Shown here one piece after another: positions 34,008 through 42,967 of a DNA stretch of 64,000 nucleotides. The first letter of the stretch is position 1, and the number at the start of each line of letters is the position of its first letter. Position numbers and translations under genes: made by a program. The DNA is from Puniceibacterium confluentis (GTDB lineage: Bacteria > Pseudomonadota > Alphaproteobacteria > Rhodobacterales > Rhodobacteraceae), in the NCBI RefSeq assembly GCF_007923445.1, contig NZ_VOJI01000002.1, forward strand, positions 62,001 through 126,000. The letters are read 5' to 3'. Below the pieces are notes generated by a model. The model saw only the letters and a program-made list of their open reading frames with translations, was not told where the DNA came from and ran no database searches.

Positions 34008-34061
34008 ACGTCTACATAATCGGCCTTCACTGCACGTCAGGTCAGGGAGGAAGGACCAGAC

Positions 34062-35120
34062 ATGCTCGGCATGACATATGAACATCTGGCCGTTGCCGGA
34101 GTGGGCCTGTTTGGCGGCCTGCTGCTGGGGCTGGCCGCGCGGCTGGGGCGCTTTTGCAGTCTCGGCGCGATCGAGGATATGCTGTATGGCGGCTCGACGG
34201 TACGGATGCGGCTCTGGGGAGTGGCAATCGGCGTCGCGGTTCTGGGCTCCTTCGGACTGATCGCGGCGGGTTGGCTGGACGTTTCGACCACGCCCTATCT
34301 GGGCGCCCGCTGGCAGCCGCTGGCCTCTGTCTTTGGCGGGGTGATGTTCGGCTATGGCATGGCGCTGGCCGGCAACTGCGGTTTTGGCGCGCTGGCCCGC
34401 CTCGGTGGCGGCGATCTGCGCAGCTTTGTCATCGTTCTGGTCATGGGCGTCACCGCCTATACCGTGCTCAGCGGGCCGGTTGCGCCGTTGCGCCATGCGC
34501 TGTTTCCCCAGGTTGCCACTACCGGTGAAGTGCCGCCCGGCCTGGCCCATCTGATCGGCGTCGGGACCGGTCTGCCCGCCGCCTGGATCGGGATGGCCCT
34601 GGGCTTGATGATTCTGGCTGCCGCCCTTGCGTCCCGCCCGCTCTGGCAGAAACCACACCAGGTGGTCTGGGCCGCGCTGGTGGGTGTGGCTGTGATCTCG
34701 GGCTGGCTGGGGACAGCACATATCGGCGCCACCGGCTTCGAGGCGCTGCCGGTCACCTCGCACAGCTTTGCCGCGCCGGTGGGCGAAACCATCCTGTGGT
34801 TCATGTCCGGCAGCGCCCGCCCCCTCAGCTTTGCGGTGGGATCGGTGGCCGGGGTCTGGACCGGGGCCTTCCTCGGATCGCTGTACAAAGGGCATTTCCG
34901 CTGGGAAGCCTGCGAAGACCCGCGCGAGTTGCGCCGCCAGATCTTTGGCGCCGTGCTGATGGGCACCGGCGCGGTGATCGCCATGGGCTGCACCGTGGGT
35001 CAGGGCCTCAGCGCGTTTTCCCTGCTGGCCTACAGCGCCCCGGTGACCTCTGCGGCGATCTTTGCCGGTGCGGCCATCGGACTGCGCCAGCTGATCGAAG
35101 GATTTCAGCCAGCCGCGTGA
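34062..35120 (+). CDS. soxT: SoxT, YeeE/YedE-type sulfur compound transporter
   Basis: A 352-residue membrane protein of the YeeE/YedE (Sulf_transp) family with two homologous halves. Conserved cysteines appear in GRFCSLGA (Cys32), GNCGFGAL and the second-half GCTVGQG, the residues that pass thiosulfate through in studied members. It probably imports thiosulfate or another sulfur compound, possibly to signal SoxR. AGGAAGGACC precedes the ATG. It converges on aglK with only 11 bases between the stops. Confidence 0.88.
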   Translation: MLGMTYEHLAVAGVGLFGGLLLGLAARLGRFCSLGAIEDMLYGGSTVRMRLWGVAIGVAVLGSFGLIAAGWLDVSTTPYLGARWQPLASVFGGVMFGYGMALAGNCGFGALARLGGGDLRSFVIVLVMGVTAYTVLSGPVAPLRHALFPQVATTGEVPPGLAHLIGVGTGLPAAWIGMALGLMILAAALASRPLWQKPHQVVWAALVGVAVISGWLGTAHIGATGFEALPVTSHSFAAPVGETILWFMSGSARPLSFAVGSVAGVWTGAFLGSLYKGHFRWEACEDPRELRRQIFGAVLMGTGAVIAMGCTVGQGLSAFSLLAYSAPVTSAAIFAGAAIGLRQLIEGFQPAA

Positions 35121-35131
35121 CGGCGCCCGCC

Positions 35132-36226
35132 CTACCGATACAAGAGCGACTGACCGTCCGCGAAAATGTGCACCTTTTCCGGCACGGCGCCCAGCTTGAC
35201 CTGCTTGCCGCGCAGATCCGCATGGATGCCGGGCAGCTTGCCGATCACCGGCTCGCCCCCCGCGACCTTGTCAAAGTACAACAGCGTGACCTCGCCCAAC
35301 GCCTCGGTGATGTTCACCTTGCCTTCAAAGATATACGTCGCGCCCTCGGCCACTTCGAGGAAATCCTCGGGACGCACGCCGACGTTGACCTTGCGGCCCA
35401 TGTCTGCCTGCGTGGTCGGATAATGCGAGACCGCCATGCCACCGCCGTCCATGCGGACCGTTGTCTGCTGGCCGGTCCGGACCACTTCGCCGGGCAGCAG
35501 GTTCATCGCCGGAGAGCCGATGAACTGGGCCACGAATTCGCCATTGGGGCGTTCGTACAGTTCCAGCGGCGCGCCGACCTGCGCGATGCCCTTGTTGGCC
35601 AGAACCACGATCCGCGTCGCCAGCGTCATCGCCTCGACCTGGTCATGGGTGACGTAGATCATCGTGCTGTCGGGCATCGATTCCTTGAGCTGGGCAATCT
35701 CGATCCGGGTGGCCACGCGCAGCGCCGCGTCCAGGTTCGACAATGGTTCGTCGAACAGGTAGACCTTGGGGTCGCGCACGATCGACCGGCCAATCGCCAC
35801 CCGCTGACGCTGACCGCCTGACAGCGCCTTGGGCAGACGATCGAGGTACGGGTCCAGTTGCAGGATCTTGGCAGCTTTGGACACCGCCCTGTCGATCTCT
35901 TCCGGCGACTTCTTGGCGATCTTGAGCGCAAAGCTCATGTTGTCGCGCACCGTCATGTGCGGATACAGCGCATAGGACTGGAACACCATCGCGATGCCGC
36001 GCTGTGCGGGCGGGACGTTGTTGACCACCTGTCCGTCGATCTCAAGCGTGCCGTCAGTGATCTTTTCCAGTCCCGCGATCATCCGCAACAGGGTGGACTT
36101 GCCACAGCCGGATGGTCCGACAAAGACAACAAGTTCACCCTGCTTGATGTCCAGGTTGATGTCCTTCAGCACGTTGATCGTGCCACCGTATGTCTTTGCG
36201 ACGTCGGTGAGTTTCAGGTTGGCCAT
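35132..36226 (-). CDS. aglK: alpha-glucoside ABC transporter ATPase (AglK)
   Basis: A 364-residue CUT1/MalK-type ATPase. Walker A GPSGCGKST (38-46), signature LSGGQRQR, Walker B VYLFDEPLSNLD and the switch histidine in IYVTHDQ are complete; the C-terminal third is the TOBE-like regulatory domain. It powers AglEFG. Last gene of aglE-F-G-A-K, the order known from Sinorhizobium. GGGGAGGGG precedes the start. Confidence 0.93.
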   Translation of the reverse strand: MANLKLTDVAKTYGGTINVLKDINLDIKQGELVVFVGPSGCGKSTLLRMIAGLEKITDGTLEIDGQVVNNVPPAQRGIAMVFQSYALYPHMTVRDNMSFALKIAKKSPEEIDRAVSKAAKILQLDPYLDRLPKALSGGQRQRVAIGRSIVRDPKVYLFDEPLSNLDAALRVATRIEIAQLKESMPDSTMIYVTHDQVEAMTLATRIVVLANKGIAQVGAPLELYERPNGEFVAQFIGSPAMNLLPGEVVRTGQQTTVRMDGGGMAVSHYPTTQADMGRKVNVGVRPEDFLEVAEGATYIFEGKVNITEALGEVTLLYFDKVAGGEPVIGKLPGIHADLRGKQVKLGAVPEKVHIFADGQSLLYR

Positions 36227-36256
36227 GCGGTCCCCTCCCCAAGGATCAATGGTATG

Positions 36257-37909
36257 TTACGGGACCCGGACCGACAGCGCAGGCTGCCAGGGTCCAAGGT
36301 GAAGATTTCCGTCGGGTGCCGCGCCCGCGCTGCCCAGATCGGCCCCGATCTGGCGCCAGTTGCCTTCGGGCATCGCCATCGACGCCGGGTCGGGGCTGAG
36401 ATTGAAGGCGCAGAAAATACGTTCGTCACCGTGGGTGCGGACAAAATGCAGGATGCTGCCCTCGGTGCCCAGATCGCGGATATCGCCTTTGGCAAGCGCT
36501 GTGTGGGCGCGCCGGAACGCCACCGCACGGCGATAATGGTGCAGGATCGCCGCCGGATCCTGTTCCTGGGTGCTGACGGCGCGATTCAGGTGGTCATGGC
36601 TGACCGGCAGCCAGGGGTGGCCCTGCGAAAAGCCGCCATTCTGATGCCCCGGTTCCCAGACCATCGGCGTGCGACAGCCATCGCGGCCCTTGAACGCCGG
36701 CCAGAAACGCTTGCCATAGGGGTCCTGCAAATCCTCAAAGGCGACCTCGGCCTCGGGCAGCGCCAGTTCCTCGCCCTGGTAGAGGCACACCGACCCGCGC
36801 AGGCACATCAGCAGCGTCGAAAAACACCGCGCCGCGCCATCCGACAGCTTCCAGCGCGACACATGGCGCGGCACATCGTGGTTGGAAAACGCCCAGCACA
36901 CCCAGCCGTCCGCCGCGACCTCGGCGATCTTGTTCATCACCTCGGTGATATAGTCCGGGGTCGGCACCTTGTCCGACAGCAGTTCAAAGGCATAGGACAT
37001 ATGCATGAGATCATCGCCGGTCGTGTATTCGCCCAGAATTTCCAGCCCGCGCTGGTCATCGCCGACTTCCCCCACCGCCGCCGCATTGTACTGGTTCAAC
37101 AGCGCGCGGAACTTGCGCAGAAACGCCAGGTTCTCCGGCTGCGTCTTGTCGTACAGGTGGTTCTGCCAGGTGTAGGGATTCACCGCCGGGGCAGTGATCG
37201 GATTGCGCTTTTCCGGCGGCAGGGCCGGATTGTCGCGCAGTTGCGCGTCGTGGACATAAAAGTTGATGGTATCCAGCCGAAAGCCGTCCACACCCCGGTC
37301 AAGCCAGAACCGCGCGGTGTTCAGCAGCGATTCCTGTACCTCGGGTTCGTGAAAGTTCAGATCCGGCTGTTCGGTCAGAAAGTTGTGCAGGTAGTACTGG
37401 CAGCGCGACGGCTCCCATTGCCAGGCGCTGCCGCCAAAGATCGACAGCCAGTTGTTGGGCGGTGTGCCATCGGGCTTGGCATCTGCCCAGACATACCAGT
37501 TGGCATAGGCGTTGTCCTTGCTCTGGCGGCTTTCCCTGAACCACTGGTGGTCTTCGGAACTGTGTGACAGCACCAGGTCGATCAGCACCTTGAGCCCGAG
37601 CCGGTGCGCCGTCTGGACCAGGATGTCGAAATCCGCCAGGGTGCCGAACATCGGATCGACATCGCAGTAATCGGACACGTCGTAGCCGAAGTCCTTCATC
37701 GGCGACTTGAAAAACGGCGAAATCCAGATTGCATCGACGCCCAGCGAGGCGACATGCGGCAGCCGCTGGGCGATGCCCAGCAGGTCGCCGATGCCGTCAC
37801 CGTTGCTGTCTTGAAAGCTGCGGGGATAGATCTGGTAGATGACCGCGCCGCGCCACCAGTCGCTGTCCCGGGTTGCGGAAGGCACGAGGCGGTCTGCCTG
37901 TTGGTTCAT
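36257..37909 (-). CDS. aglA: alpha-glucosidase (GH13, AglA)
   Basis: A 550-residue cytoplasmic GH13 enzyme that splits imported alpha-glucosides such as maltose, sucrose or trehalose-like sugars. The catalytic nucleophile is Asp213 in GFRLDTIN, the acid/base Glu281 in AAVGEVGD and the transition-state stabiliser Asp345 in FSNHD. No signal peptide. It lies between the permease gene aglG and aglK, so it hydrolyses what the transporter brings in. Confidence 0.93.
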   Translation of the reverse strand: MNQQADRLVPSATRDSDWWRGAVIYQIYPRSFQDSNGDGIGDLLGIAQRLPHVASLGVDAIWISPFFKSPMKDFGYDVSDYCDVDPMFGTLADFDILVQTAHRLGLKVLIDLVLSHSSEDHQWFRESRQSKDNAYANWYVWADAKPDGTPPNNWLSIFGGSAWQWEPSRCQYYLHNFLTEQPDLNFHEPEVQESLLNTARFWLDRGVDGFRLDTINFYVHDAQLRDNPALPPEKRNPITAPAVNPYTWQNHLYDKTQPENLAFLRKFRALLNQYNAAAVGEVGDDQRGLEILGEYTTGDDLMHMSYAFELLSDKVPTPDYITEVMNKIAEVAADGWVCWAFSNHDVPRHVSRWKLSDGAARCFSTLLMCLRGSVCLYQGEELALPEAEVAFEDLQDPYGKRFWPAFKGRDGCRTPMVWEPGHQNGGFSQGHPWLPVSHDHLNRAVSTQEQDPAAILHHYRRAVAFRRAHTALAKGDIRDLGTEGSILHFVRTHGDERIFCAFNLSPDPASMAMPEGNWRQIGADLGSAGAAPDGNLHLGPWQPALSVRVP

Positions 37910-37936
37910 GTCAGTGGTCTTTCGAATTCTAGGGGG

Positions 37937-39187
37937 TTACTTGACAGAGCCGGCCAGAAGGCCGCGCACCAGATATTTCTGCATTGCAAAAAAGACGAAC
38001 AGCGGCACCGCGATCGAGATGAACGCCGCCGCCGCGAGGATGCCCCAGTCGCCGCCGCGCGAGCCCAGCAGGTCGTCGGCGATCTTGACCGTCATCACCC
38101 AGGATTCGGAATTCGAGGGCAGGAACACCTTGGCGACCAGCAGGTCGTTCCAGGTCCAGAGGAACTGGAAAATGGCAAAGGACGCCAGGGCGGGAAACGA
38201 CAGCGGCAGGACGATCTTGGTAAAGACCTGAAAGTCGGTGGCGCCATCGACCTTGGCGGATTCGATGATGTCCCGCGGCAGGCCGACCATGTAATTGCGC
38301 AACAGATAGATCGCGAGCGGCAGGCCGAACCCGGTATGGGCAAGCCAGATACCCAGAAAGCTCTGCCCGATCCCGACCTTGTTGTGCAGTTGCAGCAGCG
38401 GCACCAGCGCCAGTTGCAGCGGCACCACCAGCAGCCCCACCACCATGGCGATGAGAAAGCCCCTGCCCCTGAAATCCATCCACGCCAGCGCATAGGCGGC
38501 AAAGGCCGCGATCAGGATCGGGATGATGGTCGCGGGGATCGTCACGGTCAGCGTGTTGATGAAGGCCCGGTCCATATTGTCCGAGGTCAGGATCTGTTCA
38601 TAGTTCCCCAGCCCGAAATCCGGCGGGGCCGCGGCGGTGACATACAGTGTCGGCGCGCGGCTGATGTCACTGTCCTGCATCCAGGTGAAATCGCCATTGG
38701 CCGCAACGGTGAGCGCACGGTCGATGTGGAAGCCGGTGACCGGGCGGTTCTTGTCATCGGTTTCAGGAGCAGCGGGAGCGCCGTCGGCGGGCCAGGAGGT
38801 TTCAAAGTTTTCCTCGTCGGTGGTGCCGTCGGCCTCGCTCACCACCAGCTTGAGGCGGCCGTAGGTTTCGCCCGGCTTGGCGATGCCCGGATCGCGGCCG
38901 GTGATGCCAAAGCCCGACACCTTGCCCGAGCCCGTGTCGAACACATTGCCGGAGAACAGGTAAAGATCGCCGTCCCGGGTGACCCCGGTCGGTTCGGGCT
39001 GGATGCGGAACGCCTGTTCGACCGGGAACATCGACGCCCACCAGCCGGTTTCCGAAATCTGTTCGCGGTCGCGGAACGACGACACCAGCAGTCCGACGGT
39101 CGGGATCAGCCACAGCACCACCAGCAGAATCACCGAGATGTTGGTGACGATGGAGAGCGAGGTCTTTTGTCCGGCAATATTGTCCAT
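37937..39187 (-). CDS. aglG: alpha-glucoside ABC transporter permease (AglG) with large periplasmic insert
   Basis: A 416-residue inner-membrane permease. The first helix (about 15-37) is followed not by the usual short loop but by about 165 residues (40-205) of polar, beta-rich sequence (ETYGRLKLVVSEADGTTDE and so on), predicted periplasmic. The remaining five helices and the EAA loop (IIESAKVDGATDFQVFTKI) are standard. The insert makes it longer than MalG-type proteins of about 280 residues; AglG homologues share this trait in part. Confidence 0.9.
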   Translation of the reverse strand: MDNIAGQKTSLSIVTNISVILLVVLWLIPTVGLLVSSFRDREQISETGWWASMFPVEQAFRIQPEPTGVTRDGDLYLFSGNVFDTGSGKVSGFGITGRDPGIAKPGETYGRLKLVVSEADGTTDEENFETSWPADGAPAAPETDDKNRPVTGFHIDRALTVAANGDFTWMQDSDISRAPTLYVTAAAPPDFGLGNYEQILTSDNMDRAFINTLTVTIPATIIPILIAAFAAYALAWMDFRGRGFLIAMVVGLLVVPLQLALVPLLQLHNKVGIGQSFLGIWLAHTGFGLPLAIYLLRNYMVGLPRDIIESAKVDGATDFQVFTKIVLPLSFPALASFAIFQFLWTWNDLLVAKVFLPSNSESWVMTVKIADDLLGSRGGDWGILAAAAFISIAVPLFVFFAMQKYLVRGLLAGSVK

Positions 39188-39197
39188 GTCAGTCGCC

Positions 39198-40175
39198 TCA
39201 GTTCATCTCTTTCCGCGCCTGGCGGATGTTCCAGATCATCACCGGCAGCACGATCAGCATGATGACAAAGGCCACGGCGGTGGCACGTCCATCATCCCGG
39301 AACATGTAGTCCATCATGTAGGACGGCAGGATCTCGGTGTTGAAATTGCCGCCGGTCATGGCGTAGACGATGTCAAAGACCTTGAGCACCAGAATGGTGA
39401 TGGTGGTCCAGACCACGACGATGGTGCCCATGATCTGCGGTACCTTGATCTTGAAGAAGATCTGGAACGGGTTGGCGCCGTCGATGATCGCCGCCTCGAC
39501 GGTTTCCTCGGGAATGCCGCGCAGCGCCGCGGACAGGATCACCATGGCAAAGCCGGTCTGGATCCAGATCAGGATGACCATCAGGAAGAAATTGTTCCAG
39601 AACGGGATTTGCAGCGGGTCGATGGGTGCGGCGCCGAACGCGTCGCGGATGGCGTTGATGATGCCGATGTCGGGGTCATTGGCGTAGACGAATTTCCAGA
39701 TCAGCGAGGCGCCGACAAACGAGATCGCCATCGGCATGAAGATCAGGGATTTGGCGAAATTCCCCCAGCGCAGCTTGTCCGTCAGCTGCGCCACCAGCAG
39801 TCCGAGAAACGTGGCGCCCGCCGGAACGACAAGCGCCCAGAGGATGTTGTTGTAGACCGCGGTCCGGAACCCATCTTCGGCGAACATGGTCGCATAGTTG
39901 CCAAAACCGATGAAGGTTTCGCCCGAGCGATTGTAAAGCGAGCGGACGAACGAGCCGACCACCGGGTACACTAGGTACAGGCCCAGTGCGAACATCGCCG
40001 GGAACAGGAACAGCCAGGGGCGCACCATCGTTGCCCGGTTGATGTTGCGCCCGTGATCGTCACTGCGGGGCGGAAAGATCACCTTGTCCAGGATCAGGTT
40101 GGAGGCAAAGAAATACCCGACGCATCCGCCGACACCGATGATGATCGTGATGAGACCCTGAAGGATCGGGGACAT
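39198..40175 (-). CDS. aglF: alpha-glucoside ABC transporter permease (AglF)
   Basis: A 325-residue permease. An extra N-terminal helix (about 5-27) precedes the standard six-helix MalF-like core. The ATPase-contact EAA loop is EETVEAAIIDGANPFQIFFKIKVP in the second half. The start at 40175 has AGGGAGA eight bases upstream. aglG follows by ten bases. Confidence 0.92.
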   Translation of the reverse strand: MSPILQGLITIIIGVGGCVGYFFASNLILDKVIFPPRSDDHGRNINRATMVRPWLFLFPAMFALGLYLVYPVVGSFVRSLYNRSGETFIGFGNYATMFAEDGFRTAVYNNILWALVVPAGATFLGLLVAQLTDKLRWGNFAKSLIFMPMAISFVGASLIWKFVYANDPDIGIINAIRDAFGAAPIDPLQIPFWNNFFLMVILIWIQTGFAMVILSAALRGIPEETVEAAIIDGANPFQIFFKIKVPQIMGTIVVVWTTITILVLKVFDIVYAMTGGNFNTEILPSYMMDYMFRDDGRATAVAFVIMLIVLPVMIWNIRQARKEMN

Positions 40176-40257
40176 GGCGTTTTCTCCCTGAAGACTGCTG
40201 TCCGCTGGTGCGCGAGATGACGCCGTGGCCTGCACTTGCCAGGCAACACGGTCAGGC

Positions 40258-40283
40258 CCCCGCGCCCGGTCAGGGGCGCGGGG
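40258..40283 (-). other. intercistronic hairpin between aglE and aglF
   Basis: CCCCGCGCCC (40258-40267) and GGGCGCGGGG (40274-40283) form a perfect 10-bp stem with loop GGTCAG, 17 bases past the aglE stop. It likely keeps the binding-protein mRNA more abundant than the rest. Confidence 0.55.
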
Positions 40284-40299
40284 TGTTTTCAGACGCTGC

Positions 40300-41655
40300 T
40301 CAGCGGATCGAGTCCCAGCGGGTCTGGATCGTCTTGGCCACTTCCGCGGCGGGAACGCCGGTTGTGTAATCCACCATGCCGGACCAGAACGCGCCCGCTC
40401 CGATCTCGGATGGCATCAGGTCGGAACCGTCAAAGCGGAAGGTCGAGGCCTCTTGCAGGATCTGGCCCTGTGCCCGCAGGCTGTCGTCGGAGTAGGCATC
40501 CAGGTTGACCCCGGCATGGGCCGTCAGGAACCCGCCCTGTGCCATCCAGAGTTCATGCGCCAGTGGCAGCTTGAGGAACTCGATCATCGCGTTGGTGGCT
40601 TCCGACGGTTTGGTGATCGCAAACAACGCACCGGCGCCCAGAACCGGCTTGCCAAGATCCTTGTCGGCATAGGACGGGAAGTAGAAGAAATCGACGTCCT
40701 TGCCGACCTCGGTGCCCTCGGGGAAAAACGCCGGGATAAACGACGCTTGACGGTGCATGTAGCATTCAGCCGGGATGGTGAAGAGACCGGCCGGGCTGTC
40801 GCGGAAGTCGGTGGTGGCCACGTTGGACGCGCCGCCCTGCACGAAATCGTCGTTCAGCGCGAACCAGCCGAACTCCTCGATCGCGGCCACGACCTTGGGG
40901 TCATCGAACTTCATTTCGTTGGTGACCCACTTGTCGTAATCCTCGGGGGATTGCGTGCGCAGCATCATCTCTTCGACCCAGTCGGTTGCGGGCCACCCGG
41001 TTGCCGCCCCCGAGCCCAGACCGATGCACCACGGCGTGCCACCGTCATCGACGATCTGCTGCGTGAGCTCCTTGAGCTCCTCCATCGTTTCCGGGATGTC
41101 ATATCCGGCTTCGTCAAAGGCGATCGGCGAATACCAGACCAGCGATTTCACATCGACGCGGTAGAACAGGCCATACAGGGCGTCGTTGCCGTCCTTGTCC
41201 GCGTAGGTGCCCAGATCGACCCAGGACTGACCGGCGGCAAAGTTGTCGCGGACCCATTCGGTGGTGCCCTCGGCCAGCGGCGTCAGCAGACCCTGCCGGG
41301 CCATGTCGGCGGCCAGCCCCGGCTGCGGAAACGCCGCGAGATTGGGCGCAGACCCCGCGCGGGACGAGATCACGATGTCCTGCTCGAAGCTGTCCGAGCC
41401 GGAATAGGCGACAGTCGCACCGGTGGCCGCTTCGAAATAGTCAAAGACCTTGTCGACCTTTTCCTTCTCGTTGCCGGTCCATGCGCCGGTGATCTCGACC
41501 GTCTGGCCGCTCAGGTCGGTGCTGTCGGCAAAGCTGTTGTAGCTGTCCCAGGTAAAGGCGCCCTCGCCCACCGGAAAGGCCAGATGCGCGTCGGCAAGGA
41601 CCCCGCCAGCGGTCAGCGCCAGCGCAGCCGCGCTCACGTATAAAGTGTGTTTCAT
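40300..41655 (-). CDS. aglE: alpha-glucoside-binding periplasmic protein (AglE)
   Basis: A periplasmic solute-binding protein of about 451 residues, signal peptide ending VLA-DA. It resembles the MalE/AglE cluster, with long inserted loops between lobes. The ATG at 41655 has GGGAGG nine bases upstream; two closer ATG codons overlap or crowd it. First gene of the agl operon; a CAAAGCGCTTTG operator lies 76 bases upstream of it. Confidence 0.92.
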   Translation of the reverse strand: MKHTLYVSAAALALTAGGVLADAHLAFPVGEGAFTWDSYNSFADSTDLSGQTVEITGAWTGNEKEKVDKVFDYFEAATGATVAYSGSDSFEQDIVISSRAGSAPNLAAFPQPGLAADMARQGLLTPLAEGTTEWVRDNFAAGQSWVDLGTYADKDGNDALYGLFYRVDVKSLVWYSPIAFDEAGYDIPETMEELKELTQQIVDDGGTPWCIGLGSGAATGWPATDWVEEMMLRTQSPEDYDKWVTNEMKFDDPKVVAAIEEFGWFALNDDFVQGGASNVATTDFRDSPAGLFTIPAECYMHRQASFIPAFFPEGTEVGKDVDFFYFPSYADKDLGKPVLGAGALFAITKPSEATNAMIEFLKLPLAHELWMAQGGFLTAHAGVNLDAYSDDSLRAQGQILQEASTFRFDGSDLMPSEIGAGAFWSGMVDYTTGVPAAEVAKTIQTRWDSIR

Positions 41656-41730
41656 GTACATCATCCTCCCTGGTGCATCTCAGCGGAAAGTGGCGCCTCA
41701 CCGCAAGACTTAATTCCAAGCACTGTTTTC

Positions 41731-41742
41731 CAAAGCGCTTTG
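41731..41742. promoter_or_regulatory. AglR operator 1 (aglE side)
   Basis: CAAAGCGCTTTG, a perfect 12-base palindrome of the LacI/GalR type, in the divergent gap close to the expected aglE promoter. Confidence 0.75.
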
Positions 41743-41886
41743 ATAGCCGCAAGCTGTCGCAGTTACCCCGATGAGTCAATCTGAATCCGGCACGGAATCC
41801 AACAATCGTTGCTGCATCGCAGAGAAAGCGGGGACTCTTCGCCTCTTTCCCTTCAGGACGGCTTGTGACAAACCTGACTTGGATTG

Positions 41887-41896
41887 AAAGCGCTTT
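41887..41896. promoter_or_regulatory. AglR operator 2 (overlapping the aglR leader)
   Basis: AAAGCGCTTT again, 14 bases before the aglR start codon, 155 bases from operator 1. This spacing (about 15 helical turns) would allow looping and autoregulation. Confidence 0.7.
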
Positions 41897-41909
41897 GAGG
41901 GCGGCGGCG

Positions 41910-42941
41910 ATGAACCTGAAGCAACTGGCGGAACACCTCGGGCTGAGCCAGACAACCGTGAGCCGGGCGCTGAACGGGTACCCGGAAGTGCGCGAAGCCA
42001 CACGCAAGCGGGTGCAGGACGCCGCGCGCGAATTCAACTATGCCCCCAATGTCCGGGCCAAGGGGTTGGCCACCGGGCGCGCCATGTCGATCGGCCATGT
42101 GATTCCGGTGTCAAAGAAGCATGAGATCGTGAACCCGGTGTTTGCCGATTTCATAACCGGATCCTCCGAAGTCTATTCCAAGGCAGGCTACGATCTGGTG
42201 ATCAGTCTGGTCGAGGACGGCGATCAGGAACAGCGTTACCGCGAGCTGCACGCCAAGGGCAATGTCGACGGGCTGATCGTACACGGACCGATGCGCGTCG
42301 ACAGCCGGATCGAGTTCCTGGCAGAGCTGGGCATGCCGTTTGTGGTGCACGGCCGGGCATCGGACATCGGCTCGGATTACGCCTGGATCGACATGAACAA
42401 CCGCCGCGCCTTTCACCGTGCCGCCACGTTGCTGATCGAACTGGGTCACCGCCGCATCGGGCTGATCAACGGCATCGAAGCGATGGATTTCGCCTACCGG
42501 CGCCGGCAGGGGTATGCCGGGGCGCTGGAGGACTGCGGCATCCCCTGCGACCCGGACCTGCTCTTTGCCGGCGAGATGACGGAAAACCTGGGGTTCTGCG
42601 CCATGCGCGACATGCTGCTGCTGGACGACCCGCCCACGGCGGTGCTGACCTCGTCGATCATCATCGCGCTTGGCGTCCGCCATGCCATGGACGATGCCGG
42701 TCTGGTCCTGGGGCGTGACGTGTCGCTGGTCAGCCATGACGACGATCTCAGCTATCTGCGCAACCGTGCGGACGTGCCGGTGTTCACCGCCACCCGGTCG
42801 CCGGTGCGCGAACATGGCGCGACCGCGGCCGAGATGCTGATACGGATGATCGAAAACCCCGGCCAGCCGCCGGAGCATGTGTTGCTCGAGGCGGATCTCA
42901 TTCTCGGGCGGTCCACCGGCCCGGCCCCCCGGCCCGGTTGA
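41910..42941 (+). CDS. aglR: LacI-family regulator of alpha-glucoside use (AglR)
   Basis: A 343-residue repressor. The N-terminal LacI helix-turn-helix (MNLKQLAEHLGLSQTTVSRAL, hinge ...YAPNVRAKGLATG) is followed by a periplasmic-binding-protein-like sugar sensor. The ATG at 41910 has GAGGG upstream; longer starts would place operator 2 in the coding part. Divergent from aglEFGAK and just upstream of a GH1 gene. It should respond to an alpha-glucoside or glucose. Confidence 0.9.
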   Translation: MNLKQLAEHLGLSQTTVSRALNGYPEVREATRKRVQDAAREFNYAPNVRAKGLATGRAMSIGHVIPVSKKHEIVNPVFADFITGSSEVYSKAGYDLVISLVEDGDQEQRYRELHAKGNVDGLIVHGPMRVDSRIEFLAELGMPFVVHGRASDIGSDYAWIDMNNRRAFHRAATLLIELGHRRIGLINGIEAMDFAYRRRQGYAGALEDCGIPCDPDLLFAGEMTENLGFCAMRDMLLLDDPPTAVLTSSIIIALGVRHAMDDAGLVLGRDVSLVSHDDDLSYLRNRADVPVFTATRSPVREHGATAAEMLIRMIENPGQPPEHVLLEADLILGRSTGPAPRPG

Positions 42942-42967
42942 TGACGCAGATGACGAAAGGGTTCACC

